Positions 6,053 to 7,319 of a DNA stretch of 7,319 nt are shown here, piece after piece. The translations under genes were made by a program, and so were the position numbers. The notes below the pieces were generated by a model, which worked only from the letters and a program-made list of their open reading frames with translations, did not search any database and was not told the origin of the DNA. Location of the stretch: NCBI GenBank assembly GCA_945957225.1, contig CAMFKK010000114.1:1-7319 (forward strand). Reading direction: 5' to 3'. The DNA comes from an uncultured Sphingobacteriia bacterium (lineage in GTDB: Bacteria; Bacteroidota; Bacteroidia; Chitinophagales; Chitinophagaceae). Each line of letters opens with the position of its first letter. Position 1 is the first letter of the stretch.

Positions 6053-6751
6053 ATGAATATTATTGTAACAGGTGCATCAAAGGGAATTGGAAAAGCCATT
6101 GTGGAAACTTTTGCTAAAGAAGGACATCAATTGCTGGTTTGTAGCCGCAATGAAGTGGAATTGTATGGTTTAGTGGCTTCTGTGATGGAACAATACCCAC
6201 AAGCAGTGATCAAAGCCAAAGCGGCAGACCTTTCTGTGCGAGAAGATTTGGATGCATTTGCTGCATGGTGTTTGCAATATGGTAGTCCGGAGATCTTAGT
6301 CAACAACGCTGGTCAATTTCAGCCAGGTTCAGTGTTCAGTGAAGCAGAGGGGTTGTTAGAACAAATGATGCAAGTGAATTTGTATAGCGCTTATCACTTG
6401 ACCAGAGCGCTATTGCCAAGCATGATGGAAGCAAAAAAGGGCCATATTTTTAATATTTGTTCCATTGCTTCATTGCAAGCCTATGCCAATGGTGGGGCTT
6501 ATAGTATAAGCAAATTTGCCCTACTTGGTTTTAGCAAAAACCTCCGAGAAGAAATGAAACCACATGGCGTAAAAGTAACAGCTGTTTGCCCAGGCGCTAC
6601 TTTGAGTGCTAGCTGGGACGGATTTGAAATTGATCCAGCCAGAATTATGGAAACAGAGGATATTGCCAAGATGATTCTTGCTGCAGCTTCTTTATCGCCG
6701 CAGGCAGTAGTAGAAGACATTGTTATGCGCCCGCAATTAGGCGACTTATAA
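6053..6751 (+). CDS. Short-chain dehydrogenase/reductase (SDR), classical type
   Basis: This is a cytoplasmic NAD(P)-dependent oxidoreductase of 232 residues with a single Rossmann domain. The cofactor motif TGASKGIG is at 6-13. SRN at 31-33, a basic residue after strand 2, favours NADP(H). LADL-like KAADLS (56-61) is followed by NNAG (84-87) and the structural Asn109 in QVNLYSAY. The catalytic set is S137 (NICSIAS), Y150 and K154 (YSISK). CPGAT (179-183) follows. All catalytic residues are present, so it should be active. It is slightly shorter than the usual 240-250 residues. The C-terminal substrate loop is trimmed, which fits the sepiapterin reductase-like and 3-oxoacyl-ACP-reductase-like members of Bacteroidota. 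The substrate cannot be told. The start at 6053 yields the strand directly before TGASKGIG. Its stop lies one base from the stop of the convergent flavin-reductase-like gene. Confidence 0.92.
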   Translation: MNIIVTGASKGIGKAIVETFAKEGHQLLVCSRNEVELYGLVASVMEQYPQAVIKAKAADLSVREDLDAFAAWCLQYGSPEILVNNAGQFQPGSVFSEAEGLLEQMMQVNLYSAYHLTRALLPSMMEAKKGHIFNICSIASLQAYANGGAYSISKFALLGFSKNLREEMKPHGVKVTAVCPGATLSASWDGFEIDPARIMETEDIAKMILAAASLSPQAVVEDIVMRPQLGDL

Positions 6752-6752
6752 T

Positions 6753-7319
6753 TTACACATTTTCCAAAGCCAATAAGACCTGCCAAGCTGCGTCAACATG
6801 ATTGCTATTGAGTAGTTCGGCTGCATAATGGTGTAATTCCTTTTCCATCTCGTGAGGGTTCACACTATAATATTGGATAATGCTTTTTAGTCTATCGTCT
6901 TCATACGCGGGATTTACTTCTGGCAGGTCATGCACATTGCCCAATAATCCCAAATGATTACCAGTGAGAATAGCACTATTCCTAATACCTTCTGGTAAAC
7001 TATCAATACCAATGCCCAATTGGGTATTGGGTTTGTTTACATGAAACATATTGCTGCTTTCTACCCTACAATACCAGTCTCCTCCAAGTCTTGCCACCAG
7101 GTGCAATTGGTGTTGGTCAATTTTTCCGTCTTTGCCAATGACAGTATCGGCCACGTGCATACAAAGCACTTCTGCTATGACCAATTGTCCAGCACCAGCT
7201 TGCGCTCCCAAACTTTTTACTTCTAATACTTTACACTCTAATTGAATCTTGGCTTCTGCTACCATGGCGGGTTTTACCATGCTGGCTGCCGTTTTGGTAA
7301 ATCCTGCTTTTACAAATTC
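6753..7319 (-). CDS. Flavin reductase-like (DIM6/NTAB-type) protein, C-terminal part (N-terminus off the window)
   Basis: The reading frame is open to the right edge. The visible 188 residues begin EFVKAGFTKTAASMVKPAMV, so the Met at 7280 is internal and not the start. KAGFT..., then VKPAMVAEAKIQLECKVLEV, then GAGQLVIAEVLCMHV..., then ARLGGDWYCRVESSNMFHVNKP match, from memory, the FMN-binding flavin reductase-like domain (split-barrel fold) of a large Bacteroidota subfamily. That family binds FMN and often supplies reduced flavin to partner oxygenases or acts as an oxidoreductase. The substrate here is unknown. After the barrel comes a helical tail of about 85 residues, starting near TLGIGIDSLPE-like sequence (TQLGIGIDSLPEGIRNSAIL) and ending in LLALENV. 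This tail is a usual part of the subfamily. No oxygenase partner is visible in the window. Confidence 0.85.
   Translation of the reverse strand, partial: EFVKAGFTKTAASMVKPAMVAEAKIQLECKVLEVKSLGAQAGAGQLVIAEVLCMHVADTVIGKDGKIDQHQLHLVARLGGDWYCRVESSNMFHVNKPNTQLGIGIDSLPEGIRNSAILTGNHLGLLGNVHDLPEVNPAYEDDRLKSIIQYYSVNPHEMEKELHHYAAELLNSNHVDAAWQVLLALENV

Noticed and set aside
6499..6786. Minus-strand open frame antisense to the SDR gene
   Set aside because: It lies opposite a well-supported SDR coding region with all catalytic motifs and has no recognisable features of its own.
6753..7280. A complete 175-residue gene starting at the Met at 7280
   Set aside because: The frame stays open to the window edge, and the residues before this Met (KAGFT...) fit the flavin-reductase-like family, so the gene is partial and begins outside the window.

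Overview
The window looks like a chromosomal segment from a Bacteroidota bacterium, most likely family Chitinophagaceae (a Sediminibacterium-like organism is my best guess). The reasons are moderate-to-low GC, A-rich sequence before starts in place of clear Shine-Dalgarno sites, and protein sequences with a Chitinophagaceae flavour (DusB, CPBP protease, CdsA, Psd, YjjG-type phosphatase). This taxonomic call is inference from recalled family patterns, not a search result.

Layout. (1) 1-1032, minus strand: the first 55 residues of a secreted protein that reads as a subclass B1 metallo-beta-lactamase, cut by the window edge. An exported 255-aa protein of unknown function precedes it. The 97-bp gap between them holds a long imperfect hairpin. 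(2) 1106-2143, minus: dusB, tRNA-dihydrouridine synthase. (3) 2228-4977, plus: a four-gene membrane cluster of CPBP-family intramembrane protease, DUF2007 protein (overlapping), cdsA and psd. (4) 5029-5220, plus: a tiny exported Lys/Cys-rich protein, followed by a perfect-palindrome terminator shared with the convergent gene. (5) 5270-5965, minus: a YjjG-type HAD nucleotidase. (6) 6053-6751, plus: a short-chain dehydrogenase. (7) 6753-7319, minus: the C-terminal part of a flavin-reductase-like protein, whose stop codon lies one base from the SDR stop.

How the genes work together. CdsA makes CDP-diacylglycerol, and Psd makes phosphatidylethanolamine from phosphatidylserine. The intermediate enzyme, phosphatidylserine synthase, is not in the window. 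The protease and DUF2007 genes lie tightly upstream and are probably co-transcribed. The other genes are single housekeeping or accessory units with no evident pathway link.

I found no CRISPR array, tRNA, rRNA, insertion sequence, phage gene or clear defence system. The points most worth a second look are the truncated beta-lactamase gene, the hairpin before it, the exported Cys/Lys-rich miniprotein, and the unfamiliar exported protein. No entirely new system is evident.
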